From contig LLCB01000333.1 of assembly GCA_001414345.1 (NCBI GenBank), forward strand, positions 1-60,769: a stretch of DNA of 60,769 nt. The letters run 5' to 3'. Source of the DNA: Hymenoscyphus infarciens (Eukaryota > Ascomycota > Leotiomycetes > Helotiales > Helotiaceae). The translations under genes were made by a program, and so were the position numbers. The notes under the pieces were generated by a model. The model saw only the letters and a list, made by a program, of their open reading frames with translations, did not search any database and was not told the DNA's origin. This document shows positions 1 through 11,883 of this stretch, piece by piece (positions within the stretch are counted from its first letter, which is position 1; the number at the start of each line of letters is the position of its first letter).

Positions 1-424
1 GGGGGGTAAGTCATGGATATATGTCTTGAAATGGTTGAAATGGTTGGAATAGGTGGAATGGGTGTATATAAGTGTATATAACTGACATAAGAGGTATATA
101 TAGAAGAATAAGGCCTGCTTTTTAGAGGTGAGTGATTTGTGATTTAAATAGAAAATAGGAAATAGGAAATAGGAAATAGGAAATAGGAAATAGGAAATAG
201 AAAATAGGAAATAGAAAAGAGAGGAAAATTTAATTGTTTTATTACTAACTTATTTTTATAGTTTCTTCCTCTATTAAGAGAGAAGAGGATTTCACTTTAG
301 TAGTAGAAGTTATCTTTAAGAGCAGCGTAGAAAAGAATTAATTAATTAATCAATTAAGCGATTATTAATCTACTTAAAATACTTTAATTAGATTAGAGTA
401 GATTTTCAAGTAATATCTCTTATA
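1..424. other. Left edge, partly un-RIPed, no gene
   Basis: The first roughly 130 bases still contain many TG dinucleotides and look unmutated, unlike everything from about 230 to 39590. No gene is visible. A heptamer tandem repeat lies at 153-216 and strongly A+T-rich RIP-type sequence follows. Confidence 0.5.
153..216. repeat. 7-bp tandem repeat (AAATAGG)n
   Basis: Six perfect AAATAGG units run from 153 to 194, followed by degenerate units to about 216. It is a simple microsatellite near the change from unmutated to RIP-altered sequence. Confidence 0.9.
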
Positions 425-944
425 ATCGTTCAGCTCTACTTCTCACCTAATCCGCTTTCGCGTATTAGATAAGAGAGAGTAATACGATAAAACCAGTACT
501 ACGACCACTTTTAGTTTATACTAAAATACGTTGTTTTTAAAATTATATAATAAAACATCAACAGTTTATTATATTCTAATTTTAATTAGAATCTCTTATT
601 TTAAACTTAATAAATAGAAATATAAAGTAAGATTTCTTAATCTAGTATCTATCTAGTTCTTAAATCTAACTTCTAAGAAAGCGACTATAAAATCTCTAGA
701 AAAATTTAGTAAAGCTTAGAATATAGAAGATATAAATATATTTTAAAGATTAAATATAAGTTTAAGATATATATTAATAGTAGGAACCTATTAGAGTAGT
801 TTTAGTAGTAAAGGCGAAGAGTTATTAGAGGCTAGTTAAGACGATTTTAGTATAAACTAAAAGTAGTTATATTACTAGTTTTATTATATTACTCTCTTTT
901 ATCTAATACGCGAAGCGGATTAGATAAGAGGTAGACTAAGCGAT
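425..944. mobile_element. MITE with pogo-like terminal inverted repeats
   Basis: A 520-bp element flanked by TA on both sides (423-424 and 945-946), with terminal inverted repeats of about 100 bp (about 425-535 and 835-944). The repeats contain an inner near-palindrome around TCGCGTATTAGATAAGAG. The same repeat sequence bounds the 2-kb Fot1/pogo-like transposon at 50199-52174, so this is best read as a short derivative mobilised by that transposase. The centre has no recognisable coding remnant. Both arms show RIP differences but remain clearly alignable by eye. Confidence 0.75.
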
Positions 945-946
945 TA

Positions 947-2154
947 ATTAGATTAGAGTAATTACTCTTTCTTAATCTGATTTAATCTAAGTAATAAAGA
1001 CTAATTATATAGATACTAACTAAATATAAAGTTATTATTCTCGAATTTATACTCTTTCTTTCTATTCTTTATCTCTCTCTCTCTCTCTATATATAGAAGC
1101 TTTATATATATAGAAACTCTAGCTCTTTAAGCTAGTAATATAAGTCTCTTTAGATAGTCTATTATATTACTTTCTAAGAATTAAAGAAAGTTAACTTAAG
1201 AGTCGCTTACTAGAAGCTAAAGTAGCTAAAACTTATAACTACTTTTTTTTTAGCTAATATATATAATATAAATAGCGTTTTTATTCTCTTAGCCTCTTCT
1301 TAGTCTAAGTACTAGCTAATCTAGGCTAATCGCCTCTTCTAGGCTAGGTAAAGAAAGGCTAGTAGCTATTTTTAGTAGAAGAGGCGAGACTAGGTAAGGC
1401 TCGAGAGAGAGAATAAGATAAGATAGAAGAAGTAAAAAAGTTAGATAGCTAAGAAAGGAGAACGTAGGCTAGACTAGAATTAATATAAAGACTTATCTCT
1501 ATTAGAGGTTCTAGATAAGAGAGAGATTATAAAAGCTAATTATAATCTATAGCTAGTAATTAACTATCTCTTAAATTTATTAGCTATAAAATAAACGCCT
1601 TATCTAGCCTATCTACCTACTAGGCTTAGGAAGGCTTTAAACACTCTTTAAGCTAGAATAGGAAAGGAGAATTAAGCGATTTCATTAGCTAGAAAGAGGA
1701 GAGCGAGAGTAAAAAGTAAGACTAGAAGAAGGATAACTAAATTAGCTTAGAAAGACGTGTTTAGTAGACTAGAAGAATAAAAACGCTAAATATAAATAAA
1801 GTAGAATAGTTATCTCTATTCTATTTCTACTAGCTTAAAGAAGAGAACGAGAAGTCTAGAAAAGTTAATTCGTATAGAATATAAATATATATATAATATA
1901 ATATATAAATATATCTTTCTTCTCTATTCTTCTCTAAAATAGTAGATAAATTTATCTACTACTTTCTTTCTCTTCTTCTAGATATAACTTAAAAATCTAG
2001 TTTATAGTCTCTATTTATATTAGAACTAGCTTAAGCTTTATTTAAAGAGTAACTAGTATTTCAAAGCTCTTTTCTAAAACCTCTTTTAAGTTAGTATAGA
2101 TCTTATAAAATAAATTAGAAGTATTAAAAGTACTTATAACTACTACTTTTCTTT
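947..2154. other. RIP-degraded DNA, origin not recognised
   Basis: A+T-rich sequence nearly free of CA/TG, with no open frame. A CT microsatellite lies near 1070-1090. No terminal repeats were found that would delimit an element. It is probably old transposon sequence because RIP acts on repeats, but no family can be named. Confidence 0.4.
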
Positions 2155-2159
2155 TAAAG

Positions 2160-2533
2160 TGTAATAGTATACTATTCTAAATTACTAGTATTTATAAAAC
2201 TACTAATATCTCTAATATCTCGAGGCTAAGATTTATAATTAACTGAATACTTATATAATAGAAGATACTAAAGAGATTAAGATTTAGATATTATTTATTT
2301 AGCTTTTAAGGCCTCTTTTATTTAGTATTAGCTATATTAGAAAGGGCTCGGTTATTATTATTATTAGAACTAAGTAGTTTCTAACCTCTTATATATAAAT
2401 ATTTATACTTAGTATAGAAGAGAGATAGTTTTCCCTTTTCTTCTATATTAGAGCTTAGTATTTATATATATTATTCTACTAAACGTACTTTTATATACCT
2501 CTTCTATAGTAGTATATATTTTGTACTATTATA
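2160..2533 (+). repeat. 5' LTR of outer element
   Basis: 374 bp, beginning TGTAATAG and ending CTATTATA. It is preceded by TAAAG. The sequence just inside it (TAAAAAGAATAAACTC...) recurs at the matching place in the copies at 56368 and, in reverse, left of 8732. This marks it as the internal start of the family. Confidence 0.85.
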
Positions 2534-2589
2534 TAAAAAGAATAAACTCTTCTTTACTAGTAATAGTATAAATGATATCTCTTTAAGCT

Positions 2590-3045
2590 TATAATAGTAC
2601 GAAATATATATAACTATAGTAGAGGTATATAGGAGTACGTATAGTAGAATAACGTATATAGATACTAGATACTAATACAAAAGAAAATAATAACTGTCTC
2701 TCTTCTATACTAAATATAAACGTCTATATATAAGAGGTTAGAAGCTACTAAGTTCTAATAATAATAATAACCGAGCTCTAACTAATATAGCTAATACTAA
2801 ATAATAAGAGCTAAAAAGCTAAATATATAACCTCTAAACCTTTAGAAAGCTAAATATATAATATCTAAATCTTAATCTCTTCTATATATAAATATTAAAT
2901 ATTAATACCTTTAGTACTTTACTTATATAAGTATTAGTTATTTATAATCTCAGCTCTAGATATATCAAGAGTATTAGTAGTACTCGAATACTAATAATTC
3001 AAGATAATACTATTATATAATAATCTAGAATAGCGTACTATTATA
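2590..3045 (-). repeat. 3' LTR (left) of the minus-strand element
   Basis: 456 bp in reverse orientation. It is a longer LTR variant than those at 2160 and 12126, with an extra stretch in the part encoded first. It pairs with 8732-9206. Confidence 0.82.
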
Positions 3046-3619
3046 TCCTCTCTTCTTTAAAAAGACTCGTCCTAAGTCTTTAGTTATTAATTAGTATAGT
3101 ATTAGGTTAATTAAAGTATTATTTATCTCTTTGTTATAAAGAATATAACTTATCTTACTATTATAGTATCTAGTAGTTAGAGTAGAGTTAGTAGCTAGTA
3201 GTATTATTATTTAAGAGCTAATTACTCTTTATTTACTACTATATACTATATAATAATAGAATATAAATAGAAGAAAGGCTAATTATTAGCTATTAGGTAG
3301 AGAGTAGTATACTATTATAGAGTTATCGTGTTCTTACTATTATTATATATTATAATAGTAATTATTAAGTAATAAATAACAATTATAAAGTAATAGCTAT
3401 TATTATAAATAGTATATTAGTAGGTAATATTCTCTTAATTCTAACTTCTCTTCTTCTTTTCTTTTTATCTAAATAATATAAATAATAAGAATACCTTCTA
3501 ATTAGATATATTCTTATATACTAACTTATCTCCTAGAACATATATATATATTATATATATATATATAAAAGTAAGTTCTTCTCTTCTTAATTAGACTTAA
3601 TTTAAGGCTAATCTAATCT

Positions 3620-4590
3620 AGTAAAATGCCTTTTCTATATCTTCCTAGTATACTTCTAGCTATCTACTAAGTCTACTATATTTAATACTTTTAAGTAAAA
3701 TCTTAGAATAGAGATTATATATATACTTTTAAGAAGCCAAAGTCGAAGAAGTATAAGTACTATATTAAGTAGAATACTATATATATCTTAGTAAGTTTAA
3801 TCTTAAATATATATTAAATTCGTTCTAACTTAGGTAGTTACTATAGTTTATTAGAAAGGAGTTTAGTAAGCTTAAAAATAAGAAAGAGAAAGAGAAGATT
3901 AAGAGAGCTACTAAAGCCTTAGATAAGGTATTAGTTATTACTAGTATAGAGGTACTAAAGAATAGTTTAAAGATATAATTTACTCTTTTAGAGGAGACTT
4001 AGGTACTTTATACTAAGGTTACTATAAGTACCTCTTACTTATTAGAGAGGTTTTAGTTACTAATATTTAATAGTCTTTATACTATACTATAGAAGGTAGG
4101 ACCTCTATTTAAACCTAGGTTTAGGTCCTCTTTAAGGCCTATCTAAAGAGTTTATAAGCATTCTCTCTAAAGCTAGTTATAAGAGATCGCTAAGATAAGA
4201 AGCGTCTTTATAAGAAGGAGGTAATAGAGGAAGAGCTAATTTAAGCTCCTTATACTTAAAAGAGTAGAGAGAAGGATAATAAGTTAGAAGAAGGAGAGAA
4301 TATATAGGCTCTATCTTAGTAGTAACTTAGTCTTAGTTCTTTACTTTATTAATTTTAAATATTTCTACTAGTTAGTATTTTATCTTAGGTTTTTATTATA
4401 AGTTCCTTATTAAGAGTAACTAGAATTAGAAGGTATTAATAGAGTTTTATAAATTAACTCTTTTATCTAATTCTTATCTAATTCCTATGTATTAAGCTAT
4501 TTAGAGAGGTATTAAGATAGTCCTAGCTCTTCTAGATATTTAGTATAAAAGTCTCTTAGATAAACCCTAAAAATTATCTATAGAATACTA
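3620..4590 (+). pseudogene. Antisense coding-like segment inside a retrotransposon
   Basis: Read on the plus strand, opposite to the element, about 40 codons from 3856 are free of stops and rich in Lys/Glu (KEFSKLKNKKEKEKIKRATK). Further stops downstream are all TAG/TAA of the kind RIP makes from CAG/CAA/TGG codons. The homologous stretch at 54000-54990 keeps the same frame and composition. Read on the element's own strand the segment gives implausibly hydrophobic text. The ATG at 3626 is not trustworthy, because the other copy has ACACC there, which implies an ancestral ACGCC. I do not recognise the protein; a predicted helical, charged protein is all that can be said. Confidence 0.4.
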
Positions 4591-6129
4591 AGCAGGATCT
4601 GAATCGTAACCGACTTTGTAGATGCTTATAAAAGAGACTTCGTTTCTAATCCTTTAATATTAAAGTATAAGTATTTACGTTTACTAAAAGAGTGTAGTCT
4701 AATTCTGTCTAGTAGATTAGAAAAAGTTTAAAAGTTTAAAAAGTTTAAAGTAGAGATAGAGGCGAATTTAGAATAGAGTTAGAAGCGAATATTAAGAGAT
4801 AACGTTATAGGTAATAGTAATAACTTAGTTAAGAGCTTACTTCGAGAGCGTACTAACTTATATTAGATTCGAAGAATTAAAAAACGTAAAGTTAGAAATG
4901 AAAATTCGATGATATTATAGATAGTAATAACTTAGCTAAGAGGTTACTATTCTTTCGAGAGTATACTGATTCGATTTATATCTGATTTGAAAGTTTAGAT
5001 AAAAAAAGGACTTCTAGCTTAGCTAGAAGTAAAAGAAAGTAAGAAAGAATATAAAGACTATAAGACTCTAATTAGAGTTAGTAGCGTTTTAGCTAGTTAA
5101 AAGACGAATTTGTTACTAAATGTTGAAAACGCTGTCTAAAGTATCTAGAGAATAAAAGAAGGAGTTTTAGATAGTTAAAAGCAAAGTTATTTCTAAAGTT
5201 ATTAGAGTTTCATTATCTAAAGTTTAAGATAATAAAAGAGGTAGCTTTAGCTAGTTAAATAAACTTAATACTAAAGTTATAAAAGCTAAAATTATTATCT
5301 AACGTTTAAGATAATAAAAAAGAGATATAGTTTTAGATATAATATTTATTAGTACTATTATAGGAACTATATTACTTAGGCCTATAGGCTGTCTTATTCC
5401 TTTTAAAGTACTTAAAGACTTATTTATCTTCTGATTCTAATTCTACTTCTAAAGTAAAGAACGATTTACTATTATATTATAAGGAGTTTAGAGCTAGATA
5501 GAGAGGTATTCTAAACTATAGTACTAATATCTTATAACTTAGTATTTTAGCAGGTCTCTTTATTTATAGCTAAAAGATTATTTACTATCTTAGTAAAGTT
5601 ATAATTCTAGTGTCTCTTAAGAGTAGTAGACGTGTTTTAGAGCTAAGATATAATCTTATTTTATTCTATATATAAAAGAACCTTTCTAATTCTAGTATCT
5701 CTCTAAGTATAGCTATACTTAAAAAGTAACCTTTTAAAGTTAGTAAAAGTTTCTTTAACGTAATCTTATTCTAATTCTACTTCTATCTCTTTTAACCTTT
5801 ATACTAGCTAATAGGACTTGGTTTATAACCGAGAAATCGTAGTCTTTTAGTTTAAGAGAAGTTTAAAGTAGAGTCGGATAATATTTAGTTAGGATTAATA
5901 GTAATAACTTAGCTAAGAGCTTACTTCTAAGTTTTATTCTAAAAGAAAGCGTATTTTAACTAATTCATATCTAATTCAAGGTTTAGGAAGTAGTAGGAAG
6001 TTTATTAGAGGTAGAGGCTTATAAGTAAAAGAGGTCTAAACGTAGGCTTTGAAAAGCAAAGAAGAGTTTAAACAAAGGTTCGAAAGAGAGTTAGATTAGT
6101 AAGAGTTTAGAGGCAAAGTGTTTTTTTTT

Positions 6130-6640
6130 TTTAAGTTATTAACTTTATAGTTTACTTATAATTATATCTATCTTATCTAACTAATTGTTTTATCTTTTAT
6201 TTTTATACTACTATCTTATATATATATTATCTATATTTAAGAAGTCTTACTTATTATTTTATTAAGATCTTCTAAGTCTTAGTATATAGTTATAGATTAG
6301 AGAGGGTTTAGAAGGTCTTTTAAAAAGAGAGGTAGCTTTAGAAGAGAGTTATTAGAAGGTATTAGAAGTAGCTACTTATAGCTAAAAGAGGTATAAATTT
6401 AAGCTTAGAAGTAAGAGAGAGTTAGATTAGAGAAGGCTTAGAAGTAAAGTATTTTATTAACTTTAAATTATAAGATTACTTATCTATCTTTTTAGCTTAG
6501 CTAGCTAATTCCTTATTTCTTAATTCTTTACTTCTAAAGCTTATATAACTAACTATATCTAGTCTATATTTAAGAAGTTCTACTAGTCTTTTTAACTATT
6601 ATTTTATTAAGATCTTCTAAATCTTAGTATATAAGTACTA
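6130..6640. repeat. Internal tandem duplication
   Basis: A stretch of about 180 bp at about 6130-6310 recurs at about 6462-6640. Both contain TTTTATTAAGATCTTCTAA and similar flanks. Similar but shorter repeated units (about 80-90 bp) occur around 4800-5350 and 5890. This part of the element looks like an expanded, possibly untranslated, repeat-rich region. Confidence 0.5.
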
Positions 6641-6733
6641 TTTAGATAGCTTTTAAAAAGAGAAGTAGCTCTAGAAAAGCGTTTAACACCTCGTAGTAGA
6701 ACTAGGTTTAATATTTTAAAGATACTAGGCATA

Positions 6734-8379
6734 GTATTTTCTAAACGTCTCTTAGCTCGTTACTACTTTTTAGTGTACTTTTAGTACTAAAACTAAGCTA
6801 AAACTACCTATATACCTACTTTTATTCTTATAATTAATTAATAACTATAATATATAATAGTAAAAAAACACCGGAGATCTAAAAGTCGCTAGGCTCTAAA
6901 GCGAAAGACTTCTTAATATAAGGTCCTAGTTTAGTAGTATACTATTATTATTAATAGAAGTAGATAGAATACTAATAAGGAAGAGTTACTTCTTTAGATA
7001 TAAGATAACCTAGATTATATATCTATTTTAGAGAGTAGTATTAGAGATATTAGAAAGAGAGCTAAAGATAATACTACTTATACTTAGAATAGTAATATAA
7101 AGGGTTAAAAACTCGAAATAAAGGCGAATGTTTAAAATAAGCCTTATTCTAGCTAGTATATTAAACTTACCTCTAAGCTATAAAGAAGGATTATTATAAA
7201 GGTTACTAATTTATAAGAGTCTTACTAAAAGTCGAATATTATACACCTTTATAAGCTAGGACTTTAGAGTAACTAAGATAAGAGTAAAAACCTATCTAAA
7301 TTATTATTTTAATAAGTCTTATATAATACTAGTTACTCTTTTATAAGAGAAGAATTAAAGCTTAAACTTACGCCTAAAATTATAATATAACACGTTAAAT
7401 TAGTAAAGCGTCTCTTAGATAAAGACCTCTTAAAAGTTATATTTATAGACGCTATAGTAATATATATAAAACTAGACAAGAGAGTTAATTAATACTAGTA
7501 AAAGACAGATAAATACTACTATAAAAATATATAATCTAAGATAGTTAAGAGGTATTCTAATAAATAGTTCTTTAGTACTATCTACCTAGGTTCTTACTAA
7601 GGTCTATATTATATATATAACCTAGAAATAACATAAGAGATTAAGAACGTAGAGGCGTATTTAACTAAGGCTAATATAGTATAGCTATATCTTATAAAGG
7701 CTGAATTTAATTAGTAAGAAAGAGAAAAAGAGAGGTACTAGGCTAGTAAAGGACGTAGAGTATCTAAAAGAAGAGCTAAATTATATAATTACCTATAAAA
7801 GGTAGTATATAAGTAAGAGAATAGAGAGAAGAGAGAAGTAGATTAGTACTAGCTTTATAAGAGATATCTTAAGCTAAAGCTCTTTCTATAGTATAAGGAG
7901 TTATATAAGAAGAGGAGAGGTAAGGTTATACGCTTAGTTATAGATAATACTAGCCTATATTCTTATAAAGTAACTAAAGAGGTTTTATACTATTATTCTA
8001 TTCAGTAGCTTCTTTATTCTCTCTAGTTACTAGATATAAATCTAATAAAGTAGATATAGTTATATATATAAAGGTAGCTATATAAGAGAAGAGTATAACC
8101 TAGGAATAAGGTAGATTTAAAGCATATATAGATAGAGGAGTAGAACTAGATACCTTAGAATATAATAGATAATATTATAGTAAAGTTAAGAAAGACTCTT
8201 AAAAAGGTTATAGATTATAAAGAGAATAATAATTTCTATAAATAGAGCATTTATTTAGATTACTTTTTATATAATAATACTTAATTTTATATAATATATA
8301 TATAGTAGAGGTGAAAAAAAGAGGTTATATTTAAGTAAGAAACTAAGCTAAAAATTAGCTAAGGACGCTTAGAAAATAC
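6734..8379 (+). mobile_element. Tc1/mariner-like DNA transposon, copy 1
   Basis: 1646 bp flanked by TA (6732-6733 and 8380-8381). The terminal inverted repeats begin GTATTTTCTAA and end TTAGAAAATAC, extending inward with CGTCCTTAGCT. The plus strand carries a stop-ridden transposase frame. Near 7930-8060 it reads like the second and third catalytic blocks of the DDE family (VIDNT... followed by a degraded SPDLN.IE block). Many stops are TAG/TAA at positions that would be CAG/TGG before RIP. A copy of the same size lies at 14842-35969, split by another insertion. Confidence 0.75.
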
Positions 8380-8731
8380 TAGCCCGAGTATTAATTTTAA
8401 AAAAGAAGAGTAAGATCAGATTTAAAAGCCTTCTAGATAACTATTATAAGTTAACTTATTTACTAAATCTAGAGTTATTAGAACTCTTAGAAATACTTAG
8501 TATATTCTAATCTCTTAATATATCTATAATACGATTTTTACTAGCTATCTATATAGATACTAAACTTTAGTATTACTAGCTGTCTAAGTAGTCTCTAATT
8601 ACCTAGCTATATAAGAATACTATTATAATATTCTAAATCAAGAGTAAATCAACTTCTAAATAAAGAGTAGTAATAAGCTTAAAAGAGATATTATTAAGGC
8701 TATTACTAGCGAAGAAGAGTTATTATTTTTA

Positions 8732-9206
8732 TATAATAGTATAAAATATATATAACTATAGTAGAGGCATATAAGAGTATATATAGTAGAATAATATATA
8801 TAGATACTAGGTACTAATATAGAAGAAAATAATAACTATCTCTCTTCTATACTAAATATAAACGTCTATATATAAGAGGTTAGAAGCTACTAAGTTCTAA
8901 TAATAATAATAACTAAGCTCTATCTAATATAGCTAATACTAAATAATAAGAGCTAAAAAGCTAAATATATAACCTTTAAACCTTTAGAAAGCTAAATATA
9001 TAATATCTAAACCTTAATCTCTTCTATATATAAATATCAGATATTAATACCTTTAGTACTTCGCTTATATAAGTATTAGTTATTTATAATCTCAGCTCTA
9101 GATATATTAGAAGTATCGGCAGTGCTTAGAGGTATTAGTAGTACTCGAATGCCGATAATTTAGACTAGTACTATTATATGATAATTTAGAATAACGTGCT
9201 ATTATA
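8732..9206 (-). repeat. 5' LTR (right) of the minus-strand element
   Basis: 475 bp in reverse orientation, ending CTATTATA and followed by the AAGCT target duplication. To its left lies the reverse complement of the family's internal start sequence, which confirms that this is the 5' LTR. Confidence 0.82.
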
Positions 9207-10079
9207 AAGCTTTTATTACTTTTATTTTACTTTAGATCTAAATTAGACTTTTATAATAATATTCTTAAATAGCTAGGATTCTCGAGATCTCTTAGATAGC
9301 TAGTAATATTAGAGTTTAGTATTAGTTATAGATAGCTAGTGAAACTCGTGTCTTATATATCAAAGAAGTAGAAATATACTAAGTATTCTAGAGGCTTCTA
9401 ATAACTCTCTCTATATAGAGACTACTATATATAGGTTCGGTAAATAAGTTAATATACTAAATTTATTTAGAAGGCTTCTAAATCTAATCTTATCTCTCTC
9501 TAAAATCGATATTATATTAAATTTTCGAGAGACCTTAGGTCTCTTAAACTAGTTTTACTATAAAGTGTTAAACGACCTTCTAAAGCTACTTCTCTTTTCA
9601 AAAGACATTTCTTATTCGATTCCTCTCTAATTCTTACCTATATACTAAAAAATATAAAAGGTTCTAGAACTAAGACTTTTTAAATATAAACGATAATTAG
9701 ATAAGATAAAGATATAAAAAATAAAGAATAAATAATTAGTTAGCTAAGATAGAGAATAAAATAATAAGTAAACTTTAAAGTTAATAACTAAATCCTATCT
9801 TTAAACTCTTACTAATCTAACTCTTATTTAACTCTCCTTTGCTTTTAAAGCTTGAATTTAGACCTCTTTTGCTTAAAAGACACTACTATCTCTAATACCT
9901 TTCTACTACTTCCTTTAAATTAGATATAAATTAGTTAAAATACACTTTCTATTAAAACTAAAAAAGTAAGCTTTTAGCTAAGTTATTACTATTTTTAATA
10001 ATACTAATTAAATATTATCTAACTCTATTTTAAACTTTTTCCTTAAACCTCTACTAGCGAATATTTAAAAGACTACGGT

Positions 10080-10450
10080 TATAGACTAGGTTCTAGCTAG
10101 TATAAAGGTTAAAAGAGATAGAAGTAGAATTAGAAGAAGATTATACTAAAGAAACGTTTACTTTTCAAGTATAGCTATACTTAGAGAGAATTAGAACGGT
10201 TCTTCTATATATAGAATATATATCTTAGCTTTAAAACGTGTCTATTACGTTTAAGAGACGCTAGAATTATAACTCTAGATAAGAAGAGATACTAAAGTAC
10301 TAAATATTTAGAAACAACTACGCTTATTAATATTAGTACTTTAGTTTAAAACATCTCTCTCTTCTTATCTAATTTAGCTTTAAACTCTCTATAATCTAAT
10401 AATAACTTTTCTTTAGAATTAGAAGATAATTACGAATAAGTTCTTAAGTA
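10080..10450 (+). pseudogene. gag-like remnant
   Basis: A segment around CAAGTATAGCTATACTTAG (about 10175) matches plus-strand sequence near 57560 in the copy that also carries polymerase, and the reverse complement near 5640-5720. Its place upstream of polymerase in that copy suggests gag. It is full of RIP stops and no functional residue can be pointed to. Confidence 0.4.
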
Positions 10451-10923
10451 TCTTATTTTAGACTTAAATTACTAAAAGGAACGAGGTAGCCTATAGGCTT
10501 AAGTAACACAGTTCCTACGATAGTACTAATAAATATTATACTTAAAACTACTTCTTTTGTTATCTTAAACTTCGGATAGTCTTTTCAGATTCGGTATTAA
10601 GTCTTTTAACTAGCTGAAACTCTACTAACTCTAATAAGAGTCTTATATTCTTTACTTTCTTATATTCTTTTTACTTCTAGCTAGTCTAGAAGTTCCTTTT
10701 TTATTTGAATTTGAATTAGATATAAATTAGTACGCTCTCGAAGTAAGCTCTTAACTGAGTTATTACTATCTCTTAACTAAACGACTTCTAACTCTACTCT
10801 AAATTCGCTTCTAACTCTACTTTAAACTTTTTCTAATTTTACTTTAAACTTTAAACTTTCTTTAACTACTGAATAGGATTAGACTATACTCTTTTAATAA
10901 ACGCTTACTTTTAATATAGAAGG

Positions 10924-11035
10924 TATAACGTATTTTTAGATTAAAAACGCTCTAAGGAGCCTTATATTTAAAGGTGAAAACTCTGCTATATATATAGGGA
11001 AAAGAGGTTACGTAAGACTCTGTTTTCTTATAATA
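10924..11035. repeat. Left terminal repeat of TRIM-like element
   Basis: 112 bp starting TATAACGTATTTTTAG, preceded by GAAGG. Its partner at 11772-11883 has the same length, with differences mostly of RIP type. Confidence 0.85.
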
Positions 11036-11771
11036 CACCTCTTAGGTCTAGGAGAGATAGCTTCCTAGGTTTATAAATAATAATAGACTAGATTATAAAA
11101 GAACCTCTTAACTATATCGCTCTCTATTCCTACTATAAGATAATCCTACGAAGCGTACTTCTAAATAGCGATTCCGTAGTATTCTTAAGAGTAAAGTCCT
11201 ACTCCTAGATCCTGTCTAACTTCCTCTCTTATACTCTAGCACGTTATTAGCTCTAACTTTAGTAAAGACAGCAGATAGCGTTTATAAAGGTAGTAGCTCG
11301 TAGTTAGCGTTATATATGTTTATACTAGCTTTATAGAGTACTAGGCTTCTAGATCGTCTTATTAAGCACCTCTTAGAGTAGGCTAGCGCGCTGCTAGGCT
11401 TCTAGTTCTAAATGCCTTCCGCGAAGGGCTTTATACGAGCTCGTCGAGAGAGTAAGCTACTGAATTAGTATACCTACTTATAGTAGAGCTTTCGCTATAT
11501 TCAAAGCCGAGAGCGTCTCGTAGAAGAGTTCTGTCTACGCTTATTAGAAGAGTTCTTATTTACGCTTATTAAGAAAGTCTCGTATTCGAAGTTAGAAGAG
11601 CCCTACTTCGATCGTAGTAGAGCTTTCGAGTACTTATCGAACGTAAGTATTAAGAGGTTAGTTACGCTAATCTTAACAGCGGAGAGCGTTCTAAATACGT
11701 TATAATATATTAAATACGTAAGTAGAAGTTATAGAGTACGCTATACTATAAATATAAACCGGGCTTATAAC

Positions 11772-11883
11772 TATAACGTATTTTTAAGTTAAAAACGCTT
11801 TAAGAAGTCTTATATTCAGAGGTGAAAACTCTGCTATATATATAGAGAAAAGAGATTATATAAGACCTCGTTTTCTTATAATA
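11772..11883. repeat. Right terminal repeat of TRIM-like element
   Basis: 112 bp starting TATAACGTATTTTTAA, followed by GAAGG. It is a direct copy of 10924-11035. Confidence 0.85.

Larger units (their letters stand above)
2590..9206 (-). mobile_element. Inserted LTR retrotransposon of the same family, minus strand
   Basis: Two direct copies of the LTR in reverse orientation (2590-3045 and 8732-9206) are flanked by AAGCT at 2585-2589 and 9207-9211. Removing the element restores a continuous sequence that matches the uninterrupted copy near 56415-56450. The complement of a purine tract (TCCTCTCTTCTT, 3046-3057) adjoins the left LTR, placing the 3' end on the left. A 1646-bp Tc1 element is nested inside, so the net length is about 4.97 kb. 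Gag-like sequence is present near 5640-5720 (minus), but polymerase domains are not, so this copy is non-autonomous. A segment at 3620-4590 looks coding on the opposite strand. Confidence 0.82.
10924..11883. mobile_element. TRIM-like small LTR element
   Basis: Terminal direct repeats of 112 bp each (10924-11035 and 11772-11883) enclose 736 bp. GAAGG lies immediately outside both ends (10919-10923 and 11884-11888), a clean 5-bp target duplication. The sister element has the uninterrupted site near 4655-4665 (opposite strand). The interior is clearly less RIP-altered and richer in G+C than its surroundings. Its plus strand carries a broken frame near 11410-11640 (for example CLPRRALYELVERVSY) interrupted mainly by TAG/TGA. 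It is too small for gag-pol, so it must have been mobilised by another element. Confidence 0.8.

Noticed and set aside
2160..3045. A foldback transposon made of the two inverted LTR copies
   Set aside because: Each copy pairs with a direct partner (12126-12498 and 8732-9206) with its own target duplication, so the inversion comes from nesting.
3626..3628. ATG as start of the antisense segment
   Set aside because: The other copy has CA at this place, implying an ancestral CG; the ATG was created by RIP.
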